Shown: positions 42,770 to 56,300, counted from the first letter of the stretch. The stretch: DNA of 64,000 nucleotides from Martensiomyces pterosporus (GCA_025201845.1 MU603978.1:51450-115449), one strand, 5' to 3'. The notes: generated by a model from the letters alone, not told the origin. Made by a program: numbers and translations.

Positions 42770-45662
42770 ATGTCAACTCTGCATACACAATACAATGGCA
42801 GCCAGCCATCTGCTGCTCCCAACGCCGGTGGTGCATCGTCATCATCTGCGGGTGGTCCATTGGATGGCAGCCACGACGGCGCATCGTCCGCTTCTCGCGA
42901 TGCGGTTGCTGCTGCCGCCGCTGCCGCTGCCGCCGCCGCTGCGGGCAGTGGTGTGCTGCCAGCTACAGATTACTCTAGAGGCTACGGCACAGTGACTCCA
43001 GTTGGCCACGGCCAAATACTACCCCCACCACCACAGTTCCACCCACACCAAGCACAGCAGCAGCAGCATCACTCTCAGCAGCAGCAACAACCACACCATT
43101 CGCAGCCCCACCACCAGCAATCACACCACTCGCAGCAGCAGCAGCAGCACCAGTCCCATCATCAGCATCACCACAGCCTGCCTGGAATTGATATGAATGG
43201 TCATGCGGCGGCTGCTGCTGCCTCCATCGCTGGGTACCAAGGCAGCTATGGGCTGGCAGACAGCACGAGCGCTACCACAGCCGGCAGCATGGTCAACCTG
43301 ATGGGCTCGACGGCCACGTCGTGGGGCCCCGGACCGGCTACCCCGCTTTCCCCACATGCGTCTACATCGGCAGCAGCAGCAGCTGTTGCGGCGGCTGCTG
43401 CTGCCGCTGCAGGACAACAGCACCAGTCGCCAAGCTCGTGGTATGGCCCCGTTTACCAGCAGGCCCAGTATTCGCCTGCGGGCCATGGGATGATGATGTA
43501 CCATGACACGTATGCCGCATCGCCGACTGCAGCAGCAGCAGCAGCAGCTGCTGCTGCATATTACCCGCCAAGAGCCCGACTTACCACTACGCTGTGGGAG
43601 GACGAGCAGACGCTGGTATACCAGGTCGATTGCCGCGGAATCTGTGTTGCTAGACGCCACGGTAAGTAAAAGTGGATATATTTTCCCTATGTGGATGAAG
43701 GCCTACCTGCTTTGTGCCATATTTGCATTTACTGCGCTTCATCTACAATCTCCTTCTTGAGACGGAGGTGACTTGTCTCTGGGATTATTACCTGCATATT
43801 TCGCCGTCATTCGTTTTTCATACATGGCCATTTCCCGCTTTGATGAAAGTCACATAAGCCCTGCAACACACACACACACACACATGCCCCGTGTGCAATG
43901 TGTGTGTGCACGCGCGTACTTGGCCACGTACTGCCAGGCTCGATGGGAATTTAGAGACCATGCTTGGTGCTTTACTGCCCACAGATAAGGACAGCTGCTT
44001 TTGGTGGTTATTGCACCTCCATATTTTTGTGCTACACAAAAGACGTTTTCGACGTTTACCCACTCGCCCGTGTGCCTTTTCATTCCTATTTCCATGGCCT
44101 ACTTCCCACTTGGTTTTCTGTTTGTTACGCCCGGTGTCACACGCGCTCTGCTTCGTGTGTGCGGTGCATGAGTGGACGCTTTGAAGCGAGTGGACAAAAG
44201 GCGCACTGCTCTCATTAGGCTTTTGCCTCTACGACGATTGTTTGCGTCCTCACGCCTTTTTCCACGCACCTCCCCCGCACCTCGCCATACCACTTCACAT
44301 TCGTCTTTCTGCCTTGCCAGGCTCCTCCGCCCCTCACCCCAGCGCTCCTGTTGTCGCTTGCCCATCTACAATCGATCACCCCACATGAACAGCGTGAAAA
44401 CAAGTTGGCTAACATCCACCTCTTTCTCTTTCTTTCTGTGCCAATTGATGCTGATCACCAAACCCGGCTCGCACCGCACGTCTGCGCATTGGCTCGGCTG
44501 CTGGTTCGCTCGGCCTATGTGTATCACCACACATGATTCATTACTCCTTTCTGGTGTAGATGACAATATGATCAACGGAACGAAGCTGCTCAATGTGGTG
44601 GGGATGTCGCGTGGAAAGCGCGACGGAATCTTGAAGAACGAAAAGGGACGGCGTGTTGTCAAGGTGGGGCCCATGCACCTGAAGGGCGTGTGGATTCCAT
44701 TTGACCGGGCGCGGTTCTTGGCCGAGCAGTTTAAGGTGGTGGACGTGCTGTTCCCGATTTTCCAACCCGACCCAAACTCGTATTTGTACGGAACAATCCC
44801 AATTAGCTCGCCAACGTCGGCAGCTGGCCTGCCCGCGAGCGACCCCTACTCAACTGCAGCGGCAGCGGCTGCTGCTGGATACACGACGCAGCTGGCGCGG
44901 GCGCAGGATGTGTATGACCCCAACAGCGCCGCGGTGGTTGCTGCTGCTGTGTCCACGTCGTCGGCTGCCCCGAATAACGTGACGGCCACGAACGCCAGCG
45001 GCTCGACGGCAGCTCACTCGCACTCGCATTCGGCATCGCTGTCGCAGGCTATGGCTAATACTAGCCTGCACCACCCGCAGCCCCAGCACCACCATTCGGC
45101 GTCACAGGGAAGCAGCGTTGTTGGACAGCAGCAGCAAGGCGGCGTGTCGCAAGGGCTGGGAATCAGCTACATTGGGTCTTCGTCGCGGCTCCCTGGCGTC
45201 CCTTCGTCGTCCCCTCCGCCTCCGCCTATGCAGCCGTCGCTGAGCACCGGGCCAGTGTCGCCATCCAGCAGCTACATGGACGGCAAGAGCTCAAGGTATG
45301 CGCCGTACGGTGGGTTCTCGAGCAAGTCGTCCAACGGCGGCGGATCTAAGCGTGGAAGCATCGACCACCACTACCACCAACTCCACCCATCCTCGTCATC
45401 GCAGTCGTCGCACCAGCAGCACCAGCACAACGCAGGCAGTGTGTCGTCGACGTCGCTGTCTTCTTTGTCCATGAAGCACCAGCAGCCCTCTCACTCGCAG
45501 CAGCATGATGGATTTGACCAGGACACCAGCGGCAATGGCGGCAGCACTCTGCCTCCCGTCACCAACCTTGGAAGCTCGTCGTCCATGTCGGCTAGCGCGT
45601 CGCAGCAGCCGGCTATTTCGTCGACGTATTTTGATGGTCTGCTGGCAAAGGCTGATCAATAA
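42770..45662 (+). CDS. APSES-domain transcription factor (StuA/Efg1/Sok2/Phd1 family)
   Basis: APSES factors bind CGCG-containing sites and control hyphal growth, sporulation and morphogenesis. Two exons: 42770-43661 and 44560-45662, separated by an 898-bp GTAAGT...TAG phase-1 intron that splits the DNA-binding domain; 664 residues. The APSES domain is ~268-369: [29 protein letters not shown] | [25 protein letters not shown] and [15 protein letters not shown]. All match StuA closely. The arms are low complexity: poly-Ala runs of up to 12, a His/Gln block around 95-137, and a Ser/His-rich C-terminus. No ankyrin repeats follow, which excludes the Swi4/Mbp1 branch. The 5.2-kb upstream region suggests complex regulation. 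Confidence 0.95.
43866..43884 (+). repeat. (AC)n microsatellite in APSES intron
   Basis: About nine AC units in the first third of the 898-bp intron; probably length-variable between strains. Confidence 0.7.
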
Positions 45663-46284
45663 TCGGCATGTGTGGGTGCATGCTTGCATGCTGTACCTGC
45701 TCATTCAATATGGACGAAGGATGTGTGTGGGCGTGCTGCCTATCTTGCCATTCCTAAAACTGAGAAATCCTCGTGATATGCTTCTTCTTCTACTGCTATC
45801 GTGCTGGTGCTGCTGGTGTTGCCTGCTTCTTCACTTCTTTCCCCACCTCTTCCTCACATCCTGCTGTTCTATAGTATTATCCTCCACCTCTCCCTACATT
45901 TATCCTCTGCCTCTACTTCACGCATTGCTCATACGCACCCACTACCTCTAGCACAAGCATCCACATGTATGCACGCAGTCTGCCTAGCCTCTTATTCCTT
46001 GCTCCTTGCTTTTCTTGCTCCTTATTCCTCTACGCTTATTCAAGAAACCCTCTATGCTTTTCTTATATCTTTATCATCTATTAGCATTTCTCTTTTATTG
46101 TCTCTTTTTTTTTTTGTTCTTTCAGTTGTTTCTTTTCGTATTGTTAACGCCGAGATCTTATCCCCAAATCCACATTTCAAGCACCAACTTGTCTGTGCCA
46201 ACACATTCATCCGCTGGTGTGGCACAAATGAATCTTTCTATACATAAAAAAACTAACCAAAAACCTAAAGAGCTCCAGACCAAT
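45663..46284. other. convergent spacer, APSES and MED13 3' ends
   Basis: 622 bp between two stop codons. Strongly T/C-rich on the plus strand (about 45780-46140), likely the APSES 3' UTR, then A-rich near 46240-46265. No gene recognised. Confidence 0.5.
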
Positions 46285-49200
46285 TCACCTCAAGACCAGA
46301 CCAAGCCCACGGCGCATGTCCTCGACAATGCCGATTGGCAAAGGCAAAAAGTGATGTGGCCACTCGTGGATATGCGGCGATGCGGCGCCATGCACCTCTG
46401 CCGCTGCTTTAGATGCAGGGTCGTGCTCTGCACGTCTGAGCCATGCCAGCTGGTGGTATTGCTTCAGGATGCTCCTCACAACCAGCAAGCCTGAAGCCGC
46501 AGTGCTGCTGTCTGCATTATTGCTGCTGGTGTGCGCGCCCCCTTGTTCCAAGGCATCGCCTGCGTTTTCTGCCAACGGGGTCAGAAGCTGCACGCAGAAG
46601 CACGGAACCGATGATGGCGTGCATGCTGCAGCGGTGCGTGGCCCGGCAGTCCACCGATTCTGCAGGAATATGTACCCTGTAGGCACGGCCTGCCTACATG
46701 CGAGTGCCTCGTCGAGCGACAGGGAGGATGCTGAGCAATGGTGCGTTTGTGTGCAGAAGCGGAGGTGTGGCTGGTGTCCGTGGAGAACTAGCGAGCAGTG
46801 CGTTATCTGCTGCTGATCAGTCTCGGAAACCACCATCGCGCTTGCACCGCGATTGCCGCTACCGCTGCTGATGCTGGGTAGTAGGGAAGGCGAAGGAGAG
46901 GCAGCGCCGGCACTCGCTGTCGCTCCGCCACACACTGGCACCTCGGATGCGCTGCTACTAGTACCGCCCGTACTGTGCTGGCGCAACAGATCCTTGCTGC
47001 ATGCCCTGCTGGGTGTCGTGGCAGAGGAGGTGGACAGACAGAGTCCGTCTGGAGGGCTGATTCCAATGTTCACCAGATGGAGGTGCACGGCTGCTGTCTG
47101 GCGCTGTGCACGCCAAGCCGATGCGAATTCCTGCCATGCAGTGGCATGCGCCTGGGACATCCCCTGCCACTCACCAAGCACTATGCGCAGCTCCCCGCCA
47201 AACAGCGCCTGGTACCGAATGCACCCGCCCCAGATGCGCGCCACAGCCACAGGCGAGATAGCAAGCGTAGGAAGCTGCAGCGTGTCTGGGAATACCTCGT
47301 GCTCAACGTACTCGCCGCGCTCGTCGCACCAGCACACAGCAACCCAAGCTGCTGCCTGCTGGGTGGCGATGGAACCGGCTTTAATTACCGTGTACACACA
47401 GTGCAGAGTGCTCACTTGGTCGTTGGTCCTCAAGGGATGCGATAGCAGCTTCGAGTACAGCGACTCTGCCACTGCCTGTGCGCCTGCCGAGCTGCTGGGC
47501 TCCAGCGAGGGACTCGACGCACGCACCCCCCAAGCACTTCCGCCGCTCCTTGTACGCTTAAGCGACGAGTGCGTGCCACCACTGCTGTCTGGGGGATCCT
47601 CAAGGAGAAGCGAGCTTCTTGGCACTTGGTGCTTCAGCCGCTGGGCAAGGTCAAAGCTAACACGCGTCTCATCCAGGCCGCCTGCCATGCCATCGGCCCT
47701 GCTGCTTGCCGACGCGGTAGCGCTGACGCCCGAATTGGCAGCTGGCTGCACACCTTCCGCCGCTGCTACCGTGGCAGGGGCAGACAAGGATGGTGGTCGC
47801 GGCGGTGGATACAAGCTTGAACGGACAGACAATGGCGTTCGCGGGTGTTGAGCACCGCTGCTGGGAACGCACTCCGATGCGCCTTTGCCAGAGACAGCAG
47901 ACCTGCCATATGCATCGCCTCCGAGCCTTGAATCGCCAGGGACAATGTCGCTTCTTTGACTTGCCAGAGATACCGGAATTGTTGCCGAGACAAGGGCGCT
48001 GCAAGGTGCTGGGAACGTGCATGGAGAGGATATTATGAAGGCGCGGTGTGCGAACCCCGCATGCCCAAGCCGCTCTGCTGCTGCTGTTGCGGTTGTTGCG
48101 GTTGTTGCGGTGCCATGAATGGTGTCCTGCTGATCAATGGGGGCATGCACAAAGTAGCTTGACCTCCGGGTAAGCTGTGCTCCTCCTTTGCTCGGGAACA
48201 CGCCGTTGATGCCGACCCTGCTTATGCCAGCAGCTACAGAGGCAGCTAGTGTGAGAAATTCTGGGTTCGTGGTCACGCACTTCAATACCTGCTGCTGCTG
48301 CTGCTGCTGCTTCGTTTGGAAGGTAGCTTGGCTGAAGCGTGTGAGCTCTCTCGAGGTCCGTTGCACCATTGTTGCTGGCGGCATTGCTGGCAGAGGCGGT
48401 GGGAGGAACTCTGGGCAGCGGTTGTACACGGCCATCGCGGTTTCCTGTGCCGAGGGAGTGCTCCCGCCACGACGGCCGTGGTGCCATTCCACCAGCTGGT
48501 CGAGCGGAAGAGGGTGCACAACAAGCGAGGGCCAAGGGACCTGGCTGCTGATTGTTGTGGTGGAAGACGGCACGCCATGCGAGGTGCGAGTGATTAGGCT
48601 GCTCAGCGTGTGCTCAAATGCACGCACTGCAGTGCACGATGCGTCAGCCATTGCCAGCCAGAGCTCGGGTACGTGAGCCAGCGGAACAAGCATGTACACC
48701 ACGAGCGTTGTTGCTGACAATGGGCTGACCGTGCTGCTGGATCCCATGGAAGCCTCTTGCACCCCACTGCCAGCGCGCCTTGTGTCGTCGCTATCTGCCA
48801 GCCCTTCTTGGCTCTTTTGCTGCTCGCGCTGCTCGAGCTGGCTGGTTGTGTACCACCCATGCGCCATGCTGCGTCCAAGTCGCTCGGCCTCGTAGCGGAG
48901 TCTTGCGCTCCAGTGCGCGGGTGGCGGCAAAGCGGGTGCTTGGCTGGCGCCACCGAGGGAAACGGTTGTGCTGTCCACTGAGAGCTGCGTGAATGTGCCA
49001 TCGAGCACCTTGGACAAGCCAAGTGGCCGGTGCGTTCCCAGATGCGATGCGTGGTAGGCCGAGTCGACATCGCCGAGATACCACTCGGCCGCACTGCTAC
49101 TAGTCTTGCACCAGCTCCTCACTTCAAACGACACCTCTCCGTCCTCGCTATCCACTGCCATGTCCCCCTCGCCCATTCCCGACATGTCGCCGCCAAGCAC

Positions 49201-52200
49201 CGACGACAGCTGCAGCGAGGCGCCGGTTGGACTGCGATACGGGGGTATGAACGCACACCACCGGATGTCCTTGGATGCGCCAACGGGCCGCATGTGCATC
49301 TGCGACCACCATCGCAGCGAAATCGGGTGGGCGGTAATGCATGCACGGCGCAACGAGTCCTCCGTTTCCATCTCGTAGCTGTCGGGATCAGGCCAGTCCT
49401 CAGCTGCCTCGTTTTGGTCCTCAGCCACCGCGCCGTCTTCTCCGTCCTCCCTTTCCTCGCCCTCCTCGGTCTCCTCTATCTCCCCCGAGGCAATCTTGGC
49501 CTCGAGTCTGGCGCGGCTAGCAAGCTTTTGCTCGTACCGCCAGCGCTTGATGTATGTCGCCTCTGCATCGCGACTGCTCAGGCTCAGCGCCCCACTGCTG
49601 CCACTGCCGCTGCTGCTTGAGGGAGGCAAGGCTACATCTTCTTGCCCATGCGTGCCAACAAGGATCCGTGCATCCAGCAGTGGTTCAATAGTGCCTGGCC
49701 CCGATGGGACAGGCATAGTGCCCACGCTTGCTCCTGCGCCAGGGGACTGGGCATGTGCACGGCGCTTCTTTACTACATATCCGCGGTACTTGGCCACGGG
49801 TGACGGTGCAGCATTGCTGTCCAGCGACAACAACCTGCCTAGCGACAGCAGCCCCTCAATCCTCTGTGAGTCCCCAGGCTGCATTACTGCACTGCCGCTG
49901 TCCGCGGTGGCATTCGGGCTGGAACCGGCCTGTGCCCCTGCAGTCGAGCCTGAGTGCCAGAACGAGACCAGCGCACTGGACAGTGCACTCGCAGCTCGCA
50001 GCGTAGCGCTACCACTGCCCAATGTCTTGCCCTGAGTCTGCTCAGAACCCACTACCGCCGCAGCGTCATTTTGGGTGCTCGCACACGTCAGTAGCGGCCC
50101 GTAAACCGACCAATCGGCGAGCATCTCTACAACTCCCACCCAGTCGCCGGTTTTGCGCATCACGTTCAGCCATTTCGAGCTTGCATCGACAGCCGGGATC
50201 GCTGGCGGACGATCCGGATCAACCGCACTATGACGAGTGTCGCCAGCAATCCCTAGCTGGTAGTTGCCAAATGCGTGGCCAATGGCAGCAGCCGGATCGC
50301 TCTCCGAAGGATTGCTGCCCACCATCAGCAGACCGCCCAGTCTTGCGCCCAGCGCATCAGCTGAAACTGCATGTGCTCTGTTATTCGTCACCGCGCTGGC
50401 ACTGCCGACGATGTTGCCGGCTGAGGCAGAGGAGCGCCGAAGAGGGATCTCTGCATCGAGGAAATGCGCCGATGGGTTGTTCCCCGACAGCGTCGACGAG
50501 TGTATGACTGCGTGCGCTAGATGATCGACAGCTGCTGGCCATGTAACCGTGCAGCGCAGGGCTACTGGCGTGCTGTGGTCAACCAGAAGCTCGGCAACGC
50601 CGCGTGTTGTCAGCATCCACCAAGGTACCCAGCTGCTATCAACGGAGGACCGCGTGATTGCGAGGTTGGCAGTCATTTCGGCTGTTTCCCGGCTGTGGCC
50701 ATTAGGTGACTTGACGAGCGCAGCGCTTGACGGGAGGTCGGTCGTGCCAGGTGCCGGGAGCAGTGCACCGGCTATCTGAATATGGCCGAGCAGAGGCTGC
50801 CTCGGGTTGATGATGCTGGTGAACGAGCGGAACGCCTGTCGCTCGTTCTGAGGGACTAGCTTGAACAGGTAGTCATCCAGCGTAATATTGTCGCCCTGCA
50901 CACCCACGCTAGAGAGCTGCTGCTGCTGCTGCTGCATTGGGTTAATGTTGGTTGCTGGCGTTCCATGCCCAGCAATGCCTTTCTTGTCTGTCAGCGACAG
51001 CGGGTGCTCATCGGAGTTGGCATCGTGTTGTAGCTCATGCCTGTGTTGTTCTCCCTTGACTGAAACAGACATGGCATCGTCGTTGCCTGCGCCCTTCGCT
51101 TTCGAGCCAAGGTCCGAATTTGAGGCTGCACCCGCTGTTGCTCCAGAGGCCTGCAGAGCGCTGGCAGGGTTGATGTACCGTGGCACAAAGTCCTTCGAGT
51201 ACGAGGATTTGGCTTTATAGGCGACCAGCCATCCGCGCAGCCGGCGTACGCTCGGAGGAGTAAGCGACCCAGCAGGCCCATTCCCAGCCACGGCGCTATG
51301 GCCAACGCGGCTAGATTCCGCCACCCCCGTGCTCCTTGACTCGCCTTCCATCCCCCGCCTGGCAGGCCTGTTTGCATTCCCTTTTTGGTGCATACGGCGG
51401 GCAGAGATGCGCTTGATCCACGACACGGGGTTGAGCGACTTTTCCATTATGGAGGTGAACCGGATATTGTGTGGCTCTAGCTCCTGTGGGTGCATGTCGC
51501 TTACATCGCCCGATAGCTTGGCTGGCGACGGGTGGTCCTGCAGCCACGACCTGCTGCTTGCGCCAATATCGTCGTAGGGAGTATTGACAAAGCTGTAGGT
51601 CTGTGGGGTCATGCTGGCACTTGTGGCTGCTGGAACCAAGCTAGCCGGTCTCGTCTTTACGGGCTTAGATGGCGGATAGGGTGCTGAGACGCCGACGCCC
51701 TGTGTTGCTGAGTAGTCGGCCATGGAGTGTACAGACAAGCGCGTGTCTGCGGCAGACAGGGACTCGGGGATCGCCGACGACAGAGGCTGTGCAGTGCGCG
51801 GCTGCTGGTGCTCGTCAGCGGACTCGGTGCTCTTTGGTACCGACATGCCGTGCGGCGTGAGCGCTGGCGTCTGCACATCACCGCTGGGGATTGGTGTTAA
51901 CTTGATCGACGCAGGCGTGGCCAGATCGACGCCCGACACTGCAGTTGATGTAGAATCAGGGAGTGCACCGATATGCGTCTCGCCAGAAGAGACGCTGGCC
52001 AGGCCTTGCGGCGAGGACAGCGGAAGGAAGTCGGGCTTTGGGTCGCCGATGCCATTACCCAAATCCGCCATCGCTGTTGACGTCAATACCACCACAGGCG
52101 CTGCAGGCAAAGAGCCGGATGAGGGCATTGGGGGGACTTCAGACAGTGGCTCTTCTTTCACCACAAGCGCTGCATCGATACCATCGCTGGTGGGCACGGC

Positions 52201-55121
52201 CGTGGTAGCCGGGGCTGCTGCACTCTGGAGCGTCGATGGGCCGCCAAAGAACGAGTCGAACATGCCGTCATCAAAGAAGTCGTCCGCATTATCCAGCGCC
52301 GGCTGGTCCAGTATCTCACTAGGTATGTCATTTGCCGAGTCCACTCCTGCAGTGGCTGAGGTATTAGCGTCCAAGCTCAATGAGCTGGCATTGCCAACCA
52401 CGGGCTCGCTTTTTGCCGAATCTACAGGCAGCGATTGTTGCTGTTGCTGCGGCTGCTGTTGTGGCTGCCGTGCTGCGGCCGCCATCGAGTCTGGCTTTGG
52501 CTGCTGCGAAGAGACATTGTCGAAGAAGCTAAAGTCGTCATCTGTGATGCCAAACATGCCGCCAGACATGTCGCCCATGTCCATGTCGAGGTCCATCTCC
52601 ATGCCCATGCCCATCTCCATGCCCATCCCGAGTCCAATGTCGTCGCCTATCTGGCCAAACCCAAGGTCCAGGCCACCCTGTGCTGCTGCGCCGTCGCTAC
52701 CAGCAGCGTCACCTCCGATTCCAGAGCCAACGCCATCTGCAAGACCACTGGCGCCCTCGCCCATCCCGGTGTCGCCAAAAAGAGAGTCAATGTCGGCTGT
52801 AGAGTTGGGGCCAGCGGTATTGTTCGCATCCATCAGCGGAGCTTGGTCTGCGAGCGATATCTCTGGCGATGACACTGCGGTGGCAGAGGCATCGTTTGCA
52901 GGCGCTTGCGGAGTGCCAGCATTAAGAACTATCGGCTTTGCAGTCTGTGGGGAGTCGCTGGGTGCAGATACCGATTTCTTACGAGCCTTCTTTGCATTCT
53001 CGTCTCTGCTCTTGCTGCGCTGGCGCTTTTTCGATCCATTCGCTGCTGCTCTCCCACCGTCGGCGTTGGAATTAGTAGCCAGTCCTCTAGTGCTCAGTGC
53101 AGCGGCGGAGTCCTTAAGCAGCTTCTCCTTCCTTCTGTCTTCCTCCTCGACACGCAATTCGGAGTGGAACAGGGCCATGGATTCCTGGATCGTTGCTAGG
53201 GACTTTGCCAGCGAGTGGGTGTTGTCTGTTCGGAGCTCTGCAAGGATACTGTCAAGCTCGCTGCCCATCGATGTGGTGACTGTGCTGGGCTTGGTTTCAA
53301 CCGGGTCTGCTATTTCGCCCTCCTCGTCGTCTTCTTCGCCCTCTTCGCGACGCTCTCCTCTGTCCTCGCCCTCCTCCTCATCACTTTCCGGCCTGCTGGC
53401 AGATTCGGTTGCTGGAGCGCGCAACGGGGCCTCGGATTGACCCGCGGGTCGCTCCTGTGTGCTCGGTAGCTCACAGCGCGTAAGTTCAGAGACTGCGGCA
53501 TCGGGGCTGCATTCGCTATCGATAAACACAAGACGCCTCGGATACAGCATGGGCTTGTTCTCTGTAGCCAACGCAACCCACACAAGATGCGATTCCTCAA
53601 TTGGCGAAGCGGCATCGGCTTTGTTGAAGCAGTTACTTTCCGCCGTTGCTGCTGTCGCTGCTGTCGCTGATGGTGCTGTGAGCAGCGTCCATGAATACCC
53701 AAGCGCAGATGCCCATGCTTCCAGCGCTTTCTCCTCTATGTCACCCAAGTGGGATCTGGGTATAGACACGAGGTTGGCTGCAACTCCATATGGCGCTAAC
53801 CGCACCAACGCAATCGGCTGCAACTCATCCGGCTGCCTCTCGCTGGGATCTGCGCTGAGCGAGTGATCTGTGGACTGACGAGACAAAACTGCGCTCTGAC
53901 TGGTAACTGGTTCGAAATTGCTCACAGCGCGAGCGCTCTGCTGTAGAAGCAGGCCGTGTGCTGTAATGCTGGCTGTGAACTTTAGAATATAGAGCACAGT
54001 GTTGTTAGGCGTGCTGCTTTCCTCATGTGTGAGGTGGCTCTGTTTCTCTATGCGCACGCCCTTGTGCTCTCCGTAGCTGCTGTTGGCTTCAAGAAACTCG
54101 AGTGCGCCTGGTGATAGATCGAACTCGGAGCTAGGCGGTGTCAGAGGCAGCCCCCAGGCACCAAGGTCCCTGCTGAGGTCAGTCTTGCGATTGCTGCTCA
54201 ATTGCGTGCTATTATTTGCATTGTTTTGCGGTGCAATCAGTGGGGAGTCTGCGAGCGTGATCCACTGGTTGTAGCCGAACCTAACCACCGATAGGGGGAG
54301 TAGCGCACGGTCAATTAGGTTGTCTAGGGCTTGTCGGAAAAGCGCGTGAATGTCGCGTTCCCGATGTATCCGCGGCTGGCTGAGTGCTCCGGACTGTGCT
54401 GGCTGGAACTCGGGGACCTCCTCTGCTTCAGGCGACCCCAAATGCGCCGATTTCCAGCTTATATTCCCCGATCGGATTGCTACATGACAACAATCAGCAG
54501 GTCTTTTGAAATGAGTGAGCCAGTGTGTACCAGTTACGAGGCTGTGAGCGCATCTGCAATTCCTGTAGCAGGTGCGCTACTGTCTGTGTAGCTACCTTTG
54601 AATGATGGCGGCGTTGGCGCCAATTCCAGTGCCTCCTGCTCGGGCAATGCTACGTGGAACACCCAGACCTCCCATGCATCTGATATCTCCAGGTCCGGCG
54701 GCTCGCTGCTTGGGTGCTGGCTTGCCTCTGTGGGCTTATCTGCGTCCAGAGCAGTAAACGCGTCTCTGGTTAGCCCTGATGCGATAAGCATTTTAGATGC
54801 TGCACCTGGTGCGCCAGCTGGCCGCCATATGCAGGGAACCTTGGCATCGAGTAGCTGGCGACATGTCGACAAGACCTGCGGGTTATTTGATGCGTCCCTT
54901 GTGCGGTAGCTGCATTCGTACTGGCACCACTTTATCGACTGCGTAGAAGCTGGCTACATAGTAATACATAAAGCAGGCTGCGCGCAGGTGTTTAGGTGCA
55001 AGCTGCCTCTGAGAGAGCGCGTTCGCATACGAACAGCGACGCACTGCTAAGCACACGCGAACACAGGCTGGGCGGAGCAGCTACTTACCAAGGCAATGAC
55101 ATTCGTTTCCAGGTCATTCAT
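46285..55121 (-). CDS. MED13: Mediator complex subunit 13 (CDK8 kinase module)
   Basis: Med13 (Srb9) links the Cdk8-cyclin C-Med12 module to core Mediator. Three exons: 55121-55089 (MNDLETNVIAL), 54938-54596 and 54479-46285, joined in phase; about 2,856 residues, one of the largest products here. The N-terminal Med13 domain has SIKWCQYEC, LDAKVPCIWRPAG and AWEVWVFHV, parallel to human IKWKKY, ADVLGVWRR and ELWIFWW. A Met-rich stretch alternating with Gly/Glu/Asp (~740-770) leads into GITDDDFSFFDN, the conserved mid-region motif. The C-terminal Med13 domain includes LVVYMLVPLAHVPELWLAMADA, VARIWGGCIRYQ and SILKQYHQLAWL, then PHHFLPLPIGIVEDMRR. Several acidic and Ser/Ala/Gln-rich linkers separate the blocks. 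Long opposite-strand frames inside the gene are codon-bias shadows. Confidence 0.92.
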
Positions 55122-56033
55122 AGCTACGGCATAAACCTCACCCTCCTTTTATGTGTTAATGAGTGCTGCTGCTGCTGCTAGGCTATATTCGCAGGCGAGA
55201 TAACAGGGGAGGCGTGTGCGTGCGTGCGAGGATATTTAGGCTGCAAGTACAGTGTGTTCCTTGAGAATAAAGCGAATTAAGCTCAGACAGAGGCGAATTG
55301 CAGGCCTTAATATCCGCCAAGCGTGTATACGCGTATTATGCCGCTGCCTTGAGGTTGTGAAATGAGAAAGCAGATATTAAAGCGTGTTTCTAGAAAGCAG
55401 GGTTGACCAAATGTAATTTTTCGGACGTGCGGCAGAAAGAAAAGAAAGAGAAAAGCAATGGAGAGAAGCGGTAGGGTACAAAGGCGCAAATGGAGAGGAA
55501 ACAATATAAAGTGGGCAAATGTGTGGAAGCAGGAGTAACAAAATAACGCGATTCCCCGTTAGATTTCTGAAATATTCTCTCGTTAGAAATGTATTGGGCC
55601 GTGAGAGTGAGCGAGAGGGTCTGTGTAGAAAAGTCGGAGGTGCAAAAAGCAGCAATTTCGCGCTTGGCTAGCTCCAAACTCCACAGCGGTGGGGTGGTGT
55701 CGCGTTTAATGACGAAAGGCAGGGTCAAGGGGCTACGTGTATTATATCCACAAAGGACGATACAGGATTGACCAGGGGTGGCTATTCTAGCAGCCTGCAA
55801 ATAGCATACTCGAGCCCTCCTTGAGCGCCATTTAGCGCCAACACGGCAGCAGCAGCAGCGGCGGCTTCTAGCATGGGACCGTTTGACTCCTTCGTGCTAG
55901 AGGGCACCCTCCATTCACCCACACACTCAATATCCTCGCATCTTCATGAGCTGATTTGCTGGTAGAGCGGCTGTTTATTGCTATGAACATGAACAGTGTG
56001 AACTATTGCTGGTGGCCTTGTCCAGCAGCCTGC
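55122..56033. other. spacer between C2HC gene 3' end and MED13 promoter
   Basis: 912 bp without a recognisable gene. A CATAAAAGG element on the minus strand (about 55145-55153) lies only ~30 bp from the MED13 ATG. The middle (55380-55560) is A-rich on the plus strand; small frames on both strands are not convincing. Confidence 0.45.
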
Positions 56034-56300
56034 TTATTCGCCAAGGTAGTCGCAGATGTTGAGGTGGTCCCACAGCTGATCTTTGTTTTCGTACTGGGAC
56101 CCACAGATGGAGCACATCTCGAGCTTGGTCTGTGATTGCGGTTGCCTGGTGGTGGTGCCCGATGCCGTGCTGCCGCTGCTGCCACCTCCAGTCGCATTCT
56201 GGATGCCGCCGCTACTGCAGCTGGCAACGCCCCGTGCATTGCTGCTGGTGGCCGCAATGGCCTGTTGCTGTGTGTTCAGGGCAAGCTGCTGAGGAGTCAT
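56034..56300 (-). CDS. Small C2HC zinc-finger protein
   Basis: An 88-residue product if the ATG at 56300 (MTPQQLALNTQQQAI) is used. The first 60 residues are Gln/Ser/Gly/Thr-rich; the last 27 hold EMCSICGSQYENKDQLWDHL then NICDYLGE, i.e. C-x2-C-x12-H-x3-C, a compact zinc-binding motif resembling UBZ or C2HC fingers, placed at the very C-terminus. A TATA box on the same strand (56490-56496) supports a transcript. The frame stays open up to an ATG at 56474, but that codon lies only ~15-20 bp from the TATA box, so the later start is preferred. TTTGGACAGCAG just before 56300 could also be a splice acceptor. I cannot name a family. Confidence 0.5.
   Translation of the reverse strand: MTPQQLALNTQQQAIAATSSNARGVASCSSGGIQNATGGGSSGSTASGTTTRQPQSQTKLEMCSICGSQYENKDQLWDHLNICDYLGE

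Noticed and set aside
48050..48080. tRNA B-box-like GCGAACCCCGC
   Set aside because: It lies in MED13 coding sequence and no A box or cloverleaf can be formed around it. Similar TTCGAA hits near 15377 and 25310 are also inside coding exons.
51722..53440. 572-codon plus-strand open frame inside MED13
   Set aside because: It lies entirely opposite the MED13 coding exon, is a Ser/Pro/Ala mirror of its codons, and has no family features.
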